From assembly GCF_001839655.2 (NCBI RefSeq), contig NZ_CP056087.1, positions 4,774,001 through 4,838,000 on the forward strand: a stretch of 64,000 nt of DNA, written 5' to 3'. Source of the stretch: Pseudomonas argentinensis (GTDB lineage: Bacteria; Pseudomonadota; Gammaproteobacteria; Pseudomonadales; Pseudomonadaceae). Shown here in pieces: positions 54,823 through 64,000 of this stretch; the stretch's first letter is position 1, and each line of letters begins with the position of its first letter. The notes beneath the pieces were generated by a model. The model did no database searches. It was not told the DNA's origin and saw only the letters and a list, made by a program, of their open reading frames with translations. Both the position numbers and the translations under genes were made by a program.

Positions 54823-56493
54823 ATGGACATCCGCAGCCTTGCGCCTGGCCTTGGCGTATCCGAACAGCTTCGCCCCGATGACGTGACAGCCCTCAAGGAG
54901 GCCGGCTACCGCGCCATTATCTGTAACCGGCCCGATGGCGAAAGCAGCGACCAGGCGTTTTTCGCCGACATCCAGCGGGCCGCCCAGCAACACGGCATGG
55001 AGGCCCATTACCTGCCTGCCGAAACGGGCAAGGTTACCGACGAGCAGGCCGAGCTTTTCGGCAGGCTGCTCGAAACCCTGCCCAAGCCGATCCTGGCCTA
55101 TTGCCGTTCCGGCATGCGCTCGACCACCCTGTGGGCGCTTTGGCAGGCACGCACGCAACCGCTGCATCAGATCGTGGATGCTGCCAGCAAAGCCGGTTTC
55201 GACATGAAATCGGTAATCCGCAGGATCGCCAATGGGGGGCGAATGCCCCTCGAGGTGGCGGAAGCCAGTCATACCGTGGTCATCGTCGGCGGCGGTGCGG
55301 CGGGCATCGCCACGGCGTCGAGCCTGCTGGCCCGCCAGCCTGGGCTGGATATCGCCATCATCGATCCCGCCGATGTGCACTACTACCAACCCGGCTGGAC
55401 CCTGGTCGGCGGCGGCATCTTCGAGGCACCCCAGACTGCCCACAGCATGGGCGCGACCATGCCCCGTGGCGTGCACTGGATAAAATCAGCGGTGGCCGCC
55501 TTCGAGCCGGAGCGAAATGCCGTCATCCTCGATGGCTGCCGGCTGGTCAGCTACCGACAGCTGATCCTCTGCCCCGGCCTCAAACTCGATTGGCAGGCCA
55601 TCGAGGGCCTGGCCGATACCCTGGGCCGCAACGGCGTGACCTCCAACTACCTGTATCACCTTGCACCTTATACCTGGGAGCTGGTGCAGCAGCTGCGGAG
55701 AGGACGGGCGATATTCACCCAGCCCGCGATGCCGATCAAATGTGCTGGAGCGCCTCAGAAGGCCATGTACCTGTCGGCCGATCACTGGCGACGCGCCGGT
55801 GTTCTGCAGCAGATGGACATCGAGTTCGGCAGCGCCGGCGCGGTGTTGTTCGGCGTTGCCGACTATGTGCCGGCGCTTATGGAGTATGTCGAGGCTTACC
55901 GGATCGACCTGAGCTTCGGCCACACGCTTACCCAGGTCGATGGCGCGGCGCGCACCGCCACATTCAAGCGCGTGGCGGCCGACGGCAGCAGCTGCAGCGT
56001 GACCCGCGAGTTTGAACTGCTCCACGTGGTGCCACCGCAAGTCGCTCCCGACGTTGTGCGCGTCAGCCCGCTGTGCGATGCGGCCGGCTGGATCGATGTC
56101 GACCCCGCGACGTTGCGTCACAAGGCCTGGGAAAACATTCACGCACTGGGCGACGCCACCAATACCAGCAACGCCAAAACCGCGGCAGCCGCACGCAAAC
56201 AGGCGCCGGTGGTTGCCCACAACGTGCTGGCAGCACTGGGCAAGGCCAAGGGCACGGCGCTGTATCACGGCTATGGTTCCTGCCCGTTGACGGTCGAGCG
56301 CGGCAAGATCGTGCTGGCCGAATTCAGCTACGGCGGCAAGGTGACCCCCAGCTTCCCATCCTGGCTTATCGACGGCACCCGACCTTCCCGCCTGGCCTGG
56401 CTGCTCAAGGAACGGATTCTGCCGCCGCTGTACTGGAAAGGCATGCTCAAGGGCCGCGAGTGGCTGGCCAAGCCGGAGCTGGCGGATCTATGA
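54823..56493 (+). CDS. DUF442 (phosphatase/rhodanese-like) - sulfide:quinone reductase fusion
   Basis: The 556-residue protein has two parts. Residues about 1-110 are a TIGR01244/DUF442 domain, a PTP-like fold with active-site loop PILAYCRSGMRSTTLW (Cys-x5-Arg). Residues about 140-556 form an FAD/NAD-type oxidoreductase with GGGAAGIATASSLLARQPGL, the SQR-type PADVHYYQPGWTLVGGG and later GDATNTSNAKTAAAARKQAP. SQR oxidises sulfide to persulfide, feeding ubiquinone. The Cys residues of SQR are partly seen in MPIKCAG. Fusion proteins of this type occur in pseudomonads and other proteobacteria. Second gene of the operon, 46 bases after pdo. Confidence 0.87.
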   Translation: MDIRSLAPGLGVSEQLRPDDVTALKEAGYRAIICNRPDGESSDQAFFADIQRAAQQHGMEAHYLPAETGKVTDEQAELFGRLLETLPKPILAYCRSGMRSTTLWALWQARTQPLHQIVDAASKAGFDMKSVIRRIANGGRMPLEVAEASHTVVIVGGGAAGIATASSLLARQPGLDIAIIDPADVHYYQPGWTLVGGGIFEAPQTAHSMGATMPRGVHWIKSAVAAFEPERNAVILDGCRLVSYRQLILCPGLKLDWQAIEGLADTLGRNGVTSNYLYHLAPYTWELVQQLRRGRAIFTQPAMPIKCAGAPQKAMYLSADHWRRAGVLQQMDIEFGSAGAVLFGVADYVPALMEYVEAYRIDLSFGHTLTQVDGAARTATFKRVAADGSSCSVTREFELLHVVPPQVAPDVVRVSPLCDAAGWIDVDPATLRHKAWENIHALGDATNTSNAKTAAAARKQAPVVAHNVLAALGKAKGTALYHGYGSCPLTVERGKIVLAEFSYGGKVTPSFPSWLIDGTRPSRLAWLLKERILPPLYWKGMLKGREWLAKPELADL

Positions 56494-56521
56494 GTCGCCC
56501 CCGGCCCGCGAGGGCGCGGCG

Positions 56522-57322
56522 ATGACCACCATTATCCTGCTTGGCCTGCTGGTCGGTGTGATCCTGGCCCTGACCGGTGCGGGCGGCGGCATACTGGCGG
56601 TGCCCTTGCTGGTTTTCGTGATGGGCCTTGAGGTTGCCGAGGCCGGCCCGGTCGGCTTGCTTGCGGTTGGCCTGGCGGCCAGCCTCGGGGCGCTGATGGG
56701 CCTCAGGAGCGGCATCGTTCGCTACAAGGCCGCACTGCTGGTGGCCGCGGCCGGGATCCTCTGCTCGCCCATAGGCCTATGGGCCGCACAGCGCCTGCCC
56801 AACCGCCCGCTGATGGGAATATTTGCCCTGGTGCTCATGTATGTCGCCTGGCTGACCTGGCGCCGTACCCTGGCCTCATCAACAGGCCGGACAGCCTTTA
56901 TGGCCAAGCCTGCGCCCTGCCAACTGGACGTCAACCGCGGCAAGCTGAACTGGACCGGGCTTTGCGCCTGGGCACTCACGCTCTCGGGCCTGGTAGCCGG
57001 CGGATTATCCGGCTTGCTGGGCGTAGGTGGCGGCTTCGTGCTGGTACCCGCCCTGCAACGCTACACCAACGTGACGGCGCAATCGGTACTGGCCACTTCC
57101 CTCGCCGTCATCGCGCTGATTTCCGCTGCCGGCGTGGTAACCAGCTCGGCTACTGGCCACCTGAACTGGCAGATCGCCACGCCATTTTGCGCGGGCGCTC
57201 TGACAGGGATGCTGATCGGTCGGGCGGCCGCTGGCAGGTTGTCCGGGCCAAACCTGCAACGGGGTTTTGCGCTGGTATCTGCGGCGGTTGCCATCGCCAT
57301 GTTGATAAGGGCCATGCTGTAA
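56522..57322 (+). CDS. TauE/SafE-family anion exporter (sulfite)
   Basis: The 266-residue membrane protein has seven to eight helices with the two-repeat TauE/SafE pattern: ALTGAGGGILAVPLLVFVMG in repeat 1 and GGLSGLLGVGGGFVLVPALQ in repeat 2. It is 28 bases after the SQR fusion. In sulfur-oxidation loci such proteins export the sulfite made by persulfide dioxygenase; that role is inferred from context. Last gene of the operon; no clear terminator. Confidence 0.88.
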   Translation: MTTIILLGLLVGVILALTGAGGGILAVPLLVFVMGLEVAEAGPVGLLAVGLAASLGALMGLRSGIVRYKAALLVAAAGILCSPIGLWAAQRLPNRPLMGIFALVLMYVAWLTWRRTLASSTGRTAFMAKPAPCQLDVNRGKLNWTGLCAWALTLSGLVAGGLSGLLGVGGGFVLVPALQRYTNVTAQSVLATSLAVIALISAAGVVTSSATGHLNWQIATPFCAGALTGMLIGRAAAGRLSGPNLQRGFALVSAAVAIAMLIRAML

Positions 57323-57343
57323 GCAAAGCCTGCGGCCGGTGCC

Positions 57344-58084
57344 TCAGCCGCGCGCCAGGGTTCGCGCGAAAAAGCTGAGCAACTGGCGCCAGCCATGCTC
57401 GGCCGCCTGCTCGTCGTACACCGGGAAGTCCGGCTTCATCCAGCCGTGCTTGGCCGGGTAGGTTTCCGAGCGGTAAGTCACGCCGGCGTCGCTCAACGCC
57501 TTCTCGAAACGCTCGGCCATTTCCGGCGGGTAGCTGCCGTCGTTTTCCGCTGCGGCGATATAGAGCTCGGCCTGCAGCGCGGATGCAGCGCGATGCGGAC
57601 TGTCATCTGCATCGATGGCCAGGTTGCCGCCATGGAAACTGGCCACCGCCGCGAAGCGTTCGGGCCGCTTTCCTGCTGCCGAGATCGCCATGCCGCCGCC
57701 CATGCAGAAGCCCACCGCGCCGATGCGCTGGCCGTGCACGTCGCTGCGCCCGTCCAGGTAGGCGATATAGGCATCGATATCCGCGGCTGCCTTGGCGTTG
57801 CCGGTGGTGGCCATCAGCGGGCCGAGGATGGCGCGGAAATCCCCCTTGAACACTTCCTTGGGATCGAAGGGCCCGTAGGCACCGTAGCGGTAGTACAGGT
57901 CCGGCAGCAGCACCACGTAGCCGGCATTGGCCAGCCGCTCGGCCATGGCCAGCTCTGCGGGGCGAATGCCGCCGGCATCCATGTAGAAGATGACCGCTGG
58001 GCCGCCCTGCCCGTCAGCCGGCGTGAACAGGTGGGCCGGGCACTGGCCGTCCGGCGTGGTGATGACGATTTGCTCGTGAGCCAT
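57344..58084 (-). CDS. Dienelactone hydrolase family protein
   Basis: The 246-residue alpha/beta hydrolase has the Cys nucleophile elbow GAVGFCMGGGMAISAAG (about residues 119-135), AAAENDGSYPPEMAE (Asp region) and YPAKHGWMKPDFPVYDEQAA with the catalytic His. It belongs to the DLH group acting on lactones or small esters; real substrate unknown. No chlorocatechol genes are nearby, so a house-keeping or unrelated ester is likelier. Convergent with tauE. Confidence 0.9.
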   Translation of the reverse strand: MAHEQIVITTPDGQCPAHLFTPADGQGGPAVIFYMDAGGIRPAELAMAERLANAGYVVLLPDLYYRYGAYGPFDPKEVFKGDFRAILGPLMATTGNAKAAADIDAYIAYLDGRSDVHGQRIGAVGFCMGGGMAISAAGKRPERFAAVASFHGGNLAIDADDSPHRAASALQAELYIAAAENDGSYPPEMAERFEKALSDAGVTYRSETYPAKHGWMKPDFPVYDEQAAEHGWRQLLSFFARTLARG

Positions 58085-58230
58085 GGTGATCCTCCGGTTG
58101 GATGCTGCCCGCCAGCGCCAGGCGATGACAGGTATAAATGGGCAAACTCAGGTATTGAGTCAACAGAACGGCAATCGAGTGCCCAAGCATTTCAGGCTGT
58201 GCGGGCCGGCAGACCGTTGCTGCGCCCATG

Positions 58231-58257
58231 AAAAAGCCAGGGTGGATGCCCTGGCTT
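58231..58257 (-). terminator. Rho-independent terminator after ribF-ileS-lspA-fkpB-ispH
   Basis: On the minus strand AGCCAGGG-CATCCA-CCCTGGCTTTTT; 18 bases beyond the ispH stop. Confidence 0.88.
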
Positions 58258-58274
58258 CTGGTGTAACGGTTGCC

Positions 58275-59219
58275 TCATACCGCCTTGAGCCGTAGCTCCT
58301 TGGGCATGGAGAAGGTCACGTTCTCCGGGCGGCCATCGAGTTCCTGAACGTTGCCCGCGCCCCACTCGCCGAGCTTGTCGATCACCCCGCGCACCAGTAC
58401 TTCCGGGGCCGAAGCGCCGGCGGTGATACCGATGCCCTTGGCACCCTCGAACCACTCGCGCTGCAGATCCTCGGCGCCGTCGATCAGGTAGGCCGGGGTG
58501 CCCATGCGCTCGGCCAGCTCGCGCAGGCGGTTGGAGTTGGAGCTGTTGGGGCTGCCGACCACCAGCAGCACGTCGCACTCGTCGGCCAGCTGCTTGACCG
58601 CATCCTGGCGGTTCTGGGTGGCGTAACAGATATCGTCCTTGCGCGGCCCGCCGATATTGGGAAAGCGTGCGCGCAGGGCATCGATGACCTTGCTGGTGTC
58701 GTCCATCGACAGGGTAGTCTGGGTGACGAAGGCCAGGTTGTCGGGATCGCGCACCTGCAGCTTGGCAACATCCTCTTCGTCTTCGACCAGGTAGATGGCG
58801 CCGCCATTGCTGGCGTCGTACTGGCCCATGGTGCCTTCGACTTCCGGGTGGCCTTCATGGCCGATAAGGATGCACTCGCGGCCATCGCGGCTGTAGCGCA
58901 CCACTTCCAGATGCACCTTGGTGACCAGCGGGCAAGTGGCGTCGAACACCTTCAGGCCACGATTGGTGGCCTCGTTGCGCACCGCCTGGGACACGCCGTG
59001 GGCGCTGAAGATGACGATGACGTCATCGGGCACCTGGTCGAGTTCTTCGACGAAGATCGCCCCGCGCGAACGCAGATCCTCGACCACGAACTTGTTGTGC
59101 ACCACTTCGTGACGCACGTAGATCGGAGGACCGAACACCTCGAGGGCGCGGTTGACGATCTCGATGGCGCGGTCGACACCGGCGCAGAAACCGCGGGGAT
59201 TGGCGAGTTTGATTTGCAT
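58275..59219 (-). CDS. ispH: 4-Hydroxy-3-methylbut-2-enyl diphosphate reductase
   Basis: The 314-residue iron-sulfur enzyme performs the last MEP-pathway step, giving IPP and DMAPP. The three cluster cysteines are in [11 protein letters not shown] (Cys12), [12 protein letters not shown] (Cys96) and [10 protein letters not shown] (about Cys197); the proton donor Glu is in [13 protein letters not shown]. Length fits E. coli IspH (316). Last gene of the lspA-containing operon, as usual. Confidence 0.96.
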   Translation of the reverse strand: MQIKLANPRGFCAGVDRAIEIVNRALEVFGPPIYVRHEVVHNKFVVEDLRSRGAIFVEELDQVPDDVIVIFSAHGVSQAVRNEATNRGLKVFDATCPLVTKVHLEVVRYSRDGRECILIGHEGHPEVEGTMGQYDASNGGAIYLVEDEEDVAKLQVRDPDNLAFVTQTTLSMDDTSKVIDALRARFPNIGGPRKDDICYATQNRQDAVKQLADECDVLLVVGSPNSSNSNRLRELAERMGTPAYLIDGAEDLQREWFEGAKGIGITAGASAPEVLVRGVIDKLGEWGAGNVQELDGRPENVTFSMPKELRLKAV

Positions 59220-59330
59220 GGCACGCTCGGCACGGAAAGCTTGAGTGGAGAGTCTATCCCACGAGCCGCAATGGGCTCATGGGGTAGACAGCGCGTTCAC
59301 GAGTAATGTCCGCCTGCGACTGACGCCCAG

Positions 59331-59768
59331 TCAGATTGCCTGAACGTCGATGATCTCGACGTCGAAGGTCAGCGTCTTGCCGGCCAGCGGGTGGTTGAAG
59401 TCGATGGTGACCTGCTGCTCATCGAATTCTTTCACCACGCCCGGCAGTTCGGTATTGGCGGCGTCGTTGAAGATCACCAGCAACCCCTCCGACAGCTCCA
59501 TGTCCTGGAACTGCGAGCGCGGCATCACCTGCACGTTCTGCGGGTTGTGCTGGCCGAAGCCCTGCTCGGGCTCGACGGTCAGGCTGCGCTTGTCGCCAGC
59601 CTTGAAGCCGTACAGCGCCGCCTCGAAACCCGGCAGCAGGTTGCCGTCGCCGACCTTGAAGGTGGCCGGAGCTTTGCCTTCGGTGCTGTCGACCACATCG
59701 CCGTTATCCAGCTTCAGCGCGAAATGCAGGGTCACCTGCCGATCCGGGCCGATACGTACATCAGTCAC
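59331..59768 (-). CDS. fkpB: FKBP-type peptidyl-prolyl isomerase (SlyD/FkpB-like)
   Basis: The 145-residue isomerase has the FKBP core split by an IF (chaperone) insert: VTLHFALKLDNGDVVDSTEG, then VGDGNLLPGFEAALYGFKAG, the flap region with QGFGQHNPQNVQVMPRSQF, and VTIDFNHPLAGKTLTFDVEI. Start is GTG at 59768, overlapping the lspA stop by 8 bases; no better start is near. It speeds prolyl isomerisation and chaperones cytoplasmic proteins. Confidence 0.93.
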   Translation of the reverse strand: MTDVRIGPDRQVTLHFALKLDNGDVVDSTEGKAPATFKVGDGNLLPGFEAALYGFKAGDKRSLTVEPEQGFGQHNPQNVQVMPRSQFQDMELSEGLLVIFNDAANTELPGVVKEFDEQQVTIDFNHPLAGKTLTFDVEIIDVQAI

Positions 59769-60267
59769 GTGCCACCTCTTCTTCGGGCTTCTTGCTCTTG
59801 AACATGTCCAGCGCCAGCAGGACGGCGCCCACGGTAATGGCGCTGTCGGCGATATTGAAGGCCGGGAAATACCAGTTGCTCTGCCAGTGCACCAGGATGA
59901 AATCGACCACGTGGCCGAAGATCACCCGGTCCACCAGGTTGCCCAGGGCGCCGCCGAGCACCAGGGCCAGGCCGACGGCCAGCCAGGTTTCGTCGGCCTT
60001 GAGGCGTTTCATCCACACCACCAGAATCACGCTGACCACCACGGCGATCAGGGTGAACAGCCAGCGCTGCCAGCCGGACGCGCCGGCCAGAAAGCTGAAG
60101 GCGGCGCCGGTGTTGTAGGCCAGGGTCCAGTCCAGCACCTGGGGAATGACGGTGATGCGTTCGTACATCTGCAGGTTGTTGTCGAACCAGAACTTGGTGA
60201 CCTGATCGATCACGAACACCACGACGCTGAGCCACACCCAGCCGAGTTTGCCGAAACGTGCGCTCAT
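59761..60267 (-). CDS. lspA: Lipoprotein signal peptidase (signal peptidase II)
   Basis: The 168-residue membrane protease cleaves prolipoproteins after lipid attachment. Four TM helices and both catalytic Asp motifs are present: NLVDRVIFGHVVDFI and FNIADSAITVG, with the substrate-pocket YNTGAAFSFLAG. It lies 30 bases after ileS and overlaps fkpB by 8 bases. Confidence 0.96.
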   Translation of the reverse strand: MSARFGKLGWVWLSVVVFVIDQVTKFWFDNNLQMYERITVIPQVLDWTLAYNTGAAFSFLAGASGWQRWLFTLIAVVVSVILVVWMKRLKADETWLAVGLALVLGGALGNLVDRVIFGHVVDFILVHWQSNWYFPAFNIADSAITVGAVLLALDMFKSKKPEEEVARD

Positions 60268-60297
60268 GGCTGCATCTCCGGGCCGTGGACGAAAGCC

Positions 60298-63132
60298 CTA
60301 CGCATGGTGGCGTACCTCGCCCGAACCTTCGATGTTGCTGATGCAACGGCCGCACAGCTCCGGATGATCGGCGTGAGTACCGACATCGGCGCGCAGGTGC
60401 CAGCAACGGCCACACTTGGCGTGGGCGGATTTGACGATCTTCAGCTTCAGGCCTTCGACCTCGGTGACCACGGCATCGGCTGGCGCATCGCTCAGCGGCG
60501 CGGTGGCGGCGGCGGAGGTGATCAGCGCGAAGCGCAGTTCGTTACCGAGCTTGGCCAGGTCATCACGCAGGGCGTCGTCACCGAACAGGGTGACTTCCGC
60601 CTGCAGGCTGGCGCCGATGGCCTTGCTCGCACGCAGGTTCTCCAGCTCCTTGTTGACCGCGCCCTTGACCGCCATCACGCGCTGCCAATAGGCGTTGTCC
60701 AGCTCGGCGCCTTCCGGCAGGCGGGCCAGGTTCTCGTACCAGGTGGCCAGCATCACCGACTCGGCGCGCTCGCCCGGCAGGAACTGCCAGATTTCCTCGG
60801 CGGTGAACGACAGGATCGGCGCGATCCAGCGCACCAGCGCCTCGCAGATGTGGAACAGCGCGCTCTGGCAGGAACGACGGGCAATGCTGTCCGGCGCGGT
60901 GGTGTACTGGCGGTCCTTGATGATGTCCAGGTAGAAGCCGCCCAGCTCCTGCACGCAGAAGTTGTGCACCTTGGAATACACGTTCCAGAAGCGGTACTCG
61001 CCGTAGGCTTCGGTCAGCTCGTCCTGCAGGCGCGCGGTGGCGTCGACCGCCCAGCGGTCCAGATCGAGCATCTGTTCGACCGGCAGTAGGTCGGTGGCCG
61101 GGTTGAAGCCATTGAGGTTGGCCAGCATGAAACGCGCGGTGTTGCGGATGCGCCGGTAGGCATCGGCACTGCGCTGCAGGATCTGGTCGGATACCGCCAT
61201 CTCGCCGGAGTAGTCGGTGGAAGCCACCCAAAGGCGCAGGATGTCGGCGCCCATGCTGTCGATGACCTTCTGTGGCGCGACCACGTTGCCGAGGGACTTG
61301 GACTGCTTGCGGCCCTGCTCGTCGACGGTGAAACCGTGGGTCAGCAGTTCCTTGTACGGCGCGTGGCCGTCGATGGCGCAGCCGGTCAGCAGGGACGAGT
61401 GGAACCAGCCGCGGTGCTGATCGGAGCCTTCCAGATAGAGGTCGGCAACCGGGCCGCTGCTGTGCGCCAGCTCGGCATGGGAGCCGCGCAGCACGTGCCA
61501 GTGGGTGGTGCCGGAGTCGAACCACACGTCCAGGGTGTCGCGGCTCTTGTCGTACTGATCGGCCTCGGCGCCGAGCAGCTCGGCGGCGTCCAGCTTGAAC
61601 CAGGCTTCGATGCCTTGCTGCTCGACGCGCTTGGCGACCTCTTCCATCAGCTCGACGGTACGCGGATGCAGCTCGCCGCTTTCCTTATGGGTGAAGAACG
61701 GGATCGGCACGCCCCAGTTACGCTGACGCGAGATGCACCAGTCCGGGCGACCAGCGATCATGCTGTGCAGGCGCGCCTGGCCCCAGGCCGGGACGAACCT
61801 GGTGTCTTCGATGGCCGCCAGGGAGCGCTCGCGCAGAGTACCGCCTTCCTTCGGCTTGGTATCCATGCCAACGAACCACTGCGCGGTAGCACGGTAGATC
61901 AGCGGAGTCTTGTGGCGCCAGCAGTGCATGTAGCTGTGGCTGATGGTGGCGTGCTTGAGCAGCGCACCCACTTCTTCGAGTTTGGCGATGATCGCCGGTG
62001 TGGCCTTCCAGATGAACTGGCCGCCGAAGAACGGCAGCGAATCGACGTACACACCGTTGCTCTGCACCGGGTTGAGGATCTCGTCGTTGCTCATGCCGTA
62101 GCGCTTGCAGCTCTGGAAGTCGTCCTCGCCGTAGGCCGGCGCGGAGTGGACGATACCGGTACCGGCGCCCAGCTCGACGTAGTCGGCCAGGTACAGCGGC
62201 GACAAGCGGTCATAGAACGGGTGACGGAAGTTGATCAGTTCCAGCGCCGAACCTTCCGCGGTGGCCACCACCTGGCCTTCCAGGCCGAAGCGCTGCAGGC
62301 AGCTCTCGACCATTTCCTCGGCCAGCAGCAGCAGGCGGTCGCCTACATCTACCAGCGCGTAGGTGAATTCCGGGTGCACGTTCAGCGCCTGGTTGGCCGG
62401 GATGGTCCAGGGCGTGGTGGTCCAGATGACGATGGCGGTCGGCTTGCTCAGGCTGGCCAGACCAAAGGCGGCGGCCAGCTTGTCGGCATCTTCGACCGGA
62501 AAGGCCACGTCGATGGCTTCGGACTTCTTGTCCTGGTACTCGACCTCGGCCTCGGCCAGGGCCGAACCGCAATCGAAGCAGAAGTTGACGGGTTTGAGGC
62601 CCTTGAACACGAAGCCGTTCTTGACCATTTCCGCCAGGGCACGGATCTCGCCGGCCTCGTTGGCGAAGTTCATGGTCAGGTACGGGTTGTTCCAGTCGCC
62701 CAGCACACCCAAACGGATGAAGCCCGCCTTCTGCTCCTCGACCTGCTCGGCCGCATAGGTGCGGCAGCGCTCGCGGGTCAGGTCCGCCGGCTGGTTCTTG
62801 CCAAAGGTGGTTTCGACCTTGTGCTCGATCGGCAGGCCGTGGCAATCCCAACCCGGCACGTAGGGCGCGTCATAGCCGGCCATAGTCTTGGAACGGGTGA
62901 TGATGTCCTTGAGGATCTTGTTCAGCGCATGACCAATGTGGATGCTGCCGTTGGCATAGGGCGGGCCGTCGTGCAGCACGAATTTGGGGCGGCCTTCACC
63001 AGCCTTGCGCAGCTTTTCGTACAGACCAATATCAATCCAGCGCTGCAGGGTCTGCGGCTCGCGTTGCGGCAGGCCAGCCTTCATCGGGAAGGGAGTGTCG
63101 GGCAGGTTCAGCGTGGCTTTGTAATTGGTCAT
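60298..63132 (-). CDS. ileS: Isoleucyl-tRNA synthetase
   Basis: The 944-residue class I synthetase charges tRNA-Ile and edits Val. HIGH is in [18 protein letters not shown] at about residue 60. The second signature is [10 protein letters not shown], with Gln at the usual Met of KMSKS. Editing domain near residues 180-390 and a C-terminal zinc site KCGRCWHLR plus ELCGRCI. Length agrees with E. coli IleS (938). Its start overlaps ribF's stop by four bases. Confidence 0.96.
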   Translation of the reverse strand: MTNYKATLNLPDTPFPMKAGLPQREPQTLQRWIDIGLYEKLRKAGEGRPKFVLHDGPPYANGSIHIGHALNKILKDIITRSKTMAGYDAPYVPGWDCHGLPIEHKVETTFGKNQPADLTRERCRTYAAEQVEEQKAGFIRLGVLGDWNNPYLTMNFANEAGEIRALAEMVKNGFVFKGLKPVNFCFDCGSALAEAEVEYQDKKSEAIDVAFPVEDADKLAAAFGLASLSKPTAIVIWTTTPWTIPANQALNVHPEFTYALVDVGDRLLLLAEEMVESCLQRFGLEGQVVATAEGSALELINFRHPFYDRLSPLYLADYVELGAGTGIVHSAPAYGEDDFQSCKRYGMSNDEILNPVQSNGVYVDSLPFFGGQFIWKATPAIIAKLEEVGALLKHATISHSYMHCWRHKTPLIYRATAQWFVGMDTKPKEGGTLRERSLAAIEDTRFVPAWGQARLHSMIAGRPDWCISRQRNWGVPIPFFTHKESGELHPRTVELMEEVAKRVEQQGIEAWFKLDAAELLGAEADQYDKSRDTLDVWFDSGTTHWHVLRGSHAELAHSSGPVADLYLEGSDQHRGWFHSSLLTGCAIDGHAPYKELLTHGFTVDEQGRKQSKSLGNVVAPQKVIDSMGADILRLWVASTDYSGEMAVSDQILQRSADAYRRIRNTARFMLANLNGFNPATDLLPVEQMLDLDRWAVDATARLQDELTEAYGEYRFWNVYSKVHNFCVQELGGFYLDIIKDRQYTTAPDSIARRSCQSALFHICEALVRWIAPILSFTAEEIWQFLPGERAESVMLATWYENLARLPEGAELDNAYWQRVMAVKGAVNKELENLRASKAIGASLQAEVTLFGDDALRDDLAKLGNELRFALITSAAATAPLSDAPADAVVTEVEGLKLKIVKSAHAKCGRCWHLRADVGTHADHPELCGRCISNIEGSGEVRHHA

Positions 63133-64000
63133 GTCGGGCTCTTCATCAGCGGTTGGCGCTGCCAGTGGTCGCGGGCAGCGGCAATGTCGGCCGCAATGGC
63201 CGTCTTCAATGCCTCGAGCGAGGCGAAACGCTGCTCATCGCGCAGCTTGTGGTGGAAAGCCACCGTCAAACGCCGGCCATACAGGTCACCGGCAAAATCC
63301 AGCAGGTGCACCTCGAGGTGGGCGCTGCCGTCACCCGCCACGCTGGGGCGCACGCCGATATTGGCGACCCCCGGCCATGGCTGGCCGTCTATCTCGACGC
63401 TGACCAGGTACACCCCGGTCAGCGGTACACGTTTGCGCTTGAGCTGCACGTTGGCGGTCGGCGCATTGAGCTGGCGGCCCAGCTTCTGGCCATGCAGCAC
63501 CCGCCCGACGATGCGAAACGGCCGGCCCAGCATGCGCTCGGCAACGGCGAAGTCGCCGCTGGCCAGGGCCTCGCGCACCCGCGTGCTGCTGACCCGCTGC
63601 CCGTCGATCTCCACGGTCTTGGCGGCTTCGACGCTGAAGCCTTCACGCTGCGCGGCCTCGGCCAGAAAGGCGAAATCGCCGGCACGGTCGCAACCGAAGC
63701 GGAAATCGTCGCCCACTTCCAGATGCAGCACGCCAAGCCCGTCGACCAGCGCGCGCTGCACGAACTCGGCAGCGCTGAGTTCCCGCAGGCGCGGGTTGAA
63801 GGTCAGACAAAGCACCCGGTCGACGCCTTCGGCAGCCAGCAGGGCAAGCTTGTCACGCAGGCGGCTCAGGCGTGCCGGCGCGCCCGCAGGGTCGAAGTAC
63901 TCACGGGGCTGCGGCTCGAACAGCACCACGCAGCTCGGCACGCCCAGCTCCGCCGCGCGCTCACGCAAACGCGCCAGAATCGCCTGGTGGCCACGGTGAA
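63129..64000 (-). CDS. ribF: Bifunctional riboflavin kinase/FAD synthetase, lacking N-terminus in window
   Basis: The 3' end is present; the first 20-25 residues lie beyond the right edge. The in-frame sequence enters at [16 protein letters not shown], the nucleotidyltransferase motif after the GxFDGVHxGH site. The FAD-synthetase part continues to about residue 180 ([32 protein letters not shown]). The riboflavin-kinase part has [20 protein letters not shown], the family signature, and [20 protein letters not shown]. It makes FMN and FAD. Overlaps ileS by four bases; the order ribF-ileS-lspA-fkpB-ispH is conserved in Gammaproteobacteria. Confidence 0.95.
   Translation of the reverse strand, partial: HRGHQAILARLRERAAELGVPSCVVLFEPQPREYFDPAGAPARLSRLRDKLALLAAEGVDRVLCLTFNPRLRELSAAEFVQRALVDGLGVLHLEVGDDFRFGCDRAGDFAFLAEAAQREGFSVEAAKTVEIDGQRVSSTRVREALASGDFAVAERMLGRPFRIVGRVLHGQKLGRQLNAPTANVQLKRKRVPLTGVYLVSVEIDGQPWPGVANIGVRPSVAGDGSAHLEVHLLDFAGDLYGRRLTVAFHHKLRDEQRFASLEALKTAIAADIAAARDHWQRQPLMKSPT

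Overview
The window is a high-GC gammaproteobacterial chromosome segment, almost certainly Pseudomonas. Evidence: an azurin gene, the sspAB-petABC-rpsI-rplM block, bau genes for beta-alanine use, a MocR regulator next to a dehydratase, braC/liv-type transport genes, and several families of REP-like palindromes with a REP-associated transposase. Gene order is mostly core-genome. No prophage, CRISPR array, rRNA, tRNA or large genomic island is visible.

Region by region. 1-8070: a tripartite RND efflux operon (adaptor, pump, outer-membrane channel) followed directly by a SmvA-like MFS exporter that runs off the left edge. A response regulator/sensor kinase pair is divergent to it, and pump and kinase most resemble Acinetobacter AdeB and AdeS. 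8071-15651: an inverted-repeat element between two convergent genes, an HD-GYP protein, a small membrane protein, AMP nucleosidase, a MocR regulator divergent from a threonine dehydratase-like enzyme, an unknown coiled-coil protein, CsbD and BON stress proteins. 15950-21176: sspB, sspA, the cytochrome bc1 complex, rpsI and rplM. 21424-29156: Tas-like reductase, endonuclease V, a GlxA-type regulator, zapE, trpS, an alpha/beta hydrolase, zapG and a FabR-like TetR regulator. 29157-29964: a gene-poor stretch with DnaA-box-like sequences. 29965-35963: azurin, a candidate 23-residue peptide and a branched-chain amino acid ABC transporter (livKHMGF). 36352-38100: a small phage-like regulatory locus (BRO-N protein) and a RAYT transposase between REP sequences. 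38152-42461: beta-alanine catabolism bauR/bauABC. 42530-51269: two DUF proteins, a Tat-exported aldo/keto reductase, a RutR-like regulator, YigZ, a hydroxyacid dehydrogenase, a small lipoprotein, ubiX, mpl, mtfA and ppa. 51407-57322: an Lgt-like/TlpA fusion and a sulfide-oxidation module (FisR-like activator, persulfide dioxygenase, DUF442-SQR fusion, TauE exporter). 57344-64000: dienelactone hydrolase, then ispH, fkpB, lspA, ileS and ribF (cut by the right edge).

The most coherent functional units are the AdeRS/AdeABC-like efflux locus, the sulfide-oxidation module with a visible sigma-54 promoter and upstream palindromes, and the bau cluster. The least explained pieces are the dispersed palindromic elements (two related copies of one type, one of which carries the stop codons of both flanking genes), the DnaA-box cluster, the tandem 13-mers near azurin and the 23-residue peptide. 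I found no clear multi-gene system of a wholly new kind; the candidates are listed with their uncertainty.
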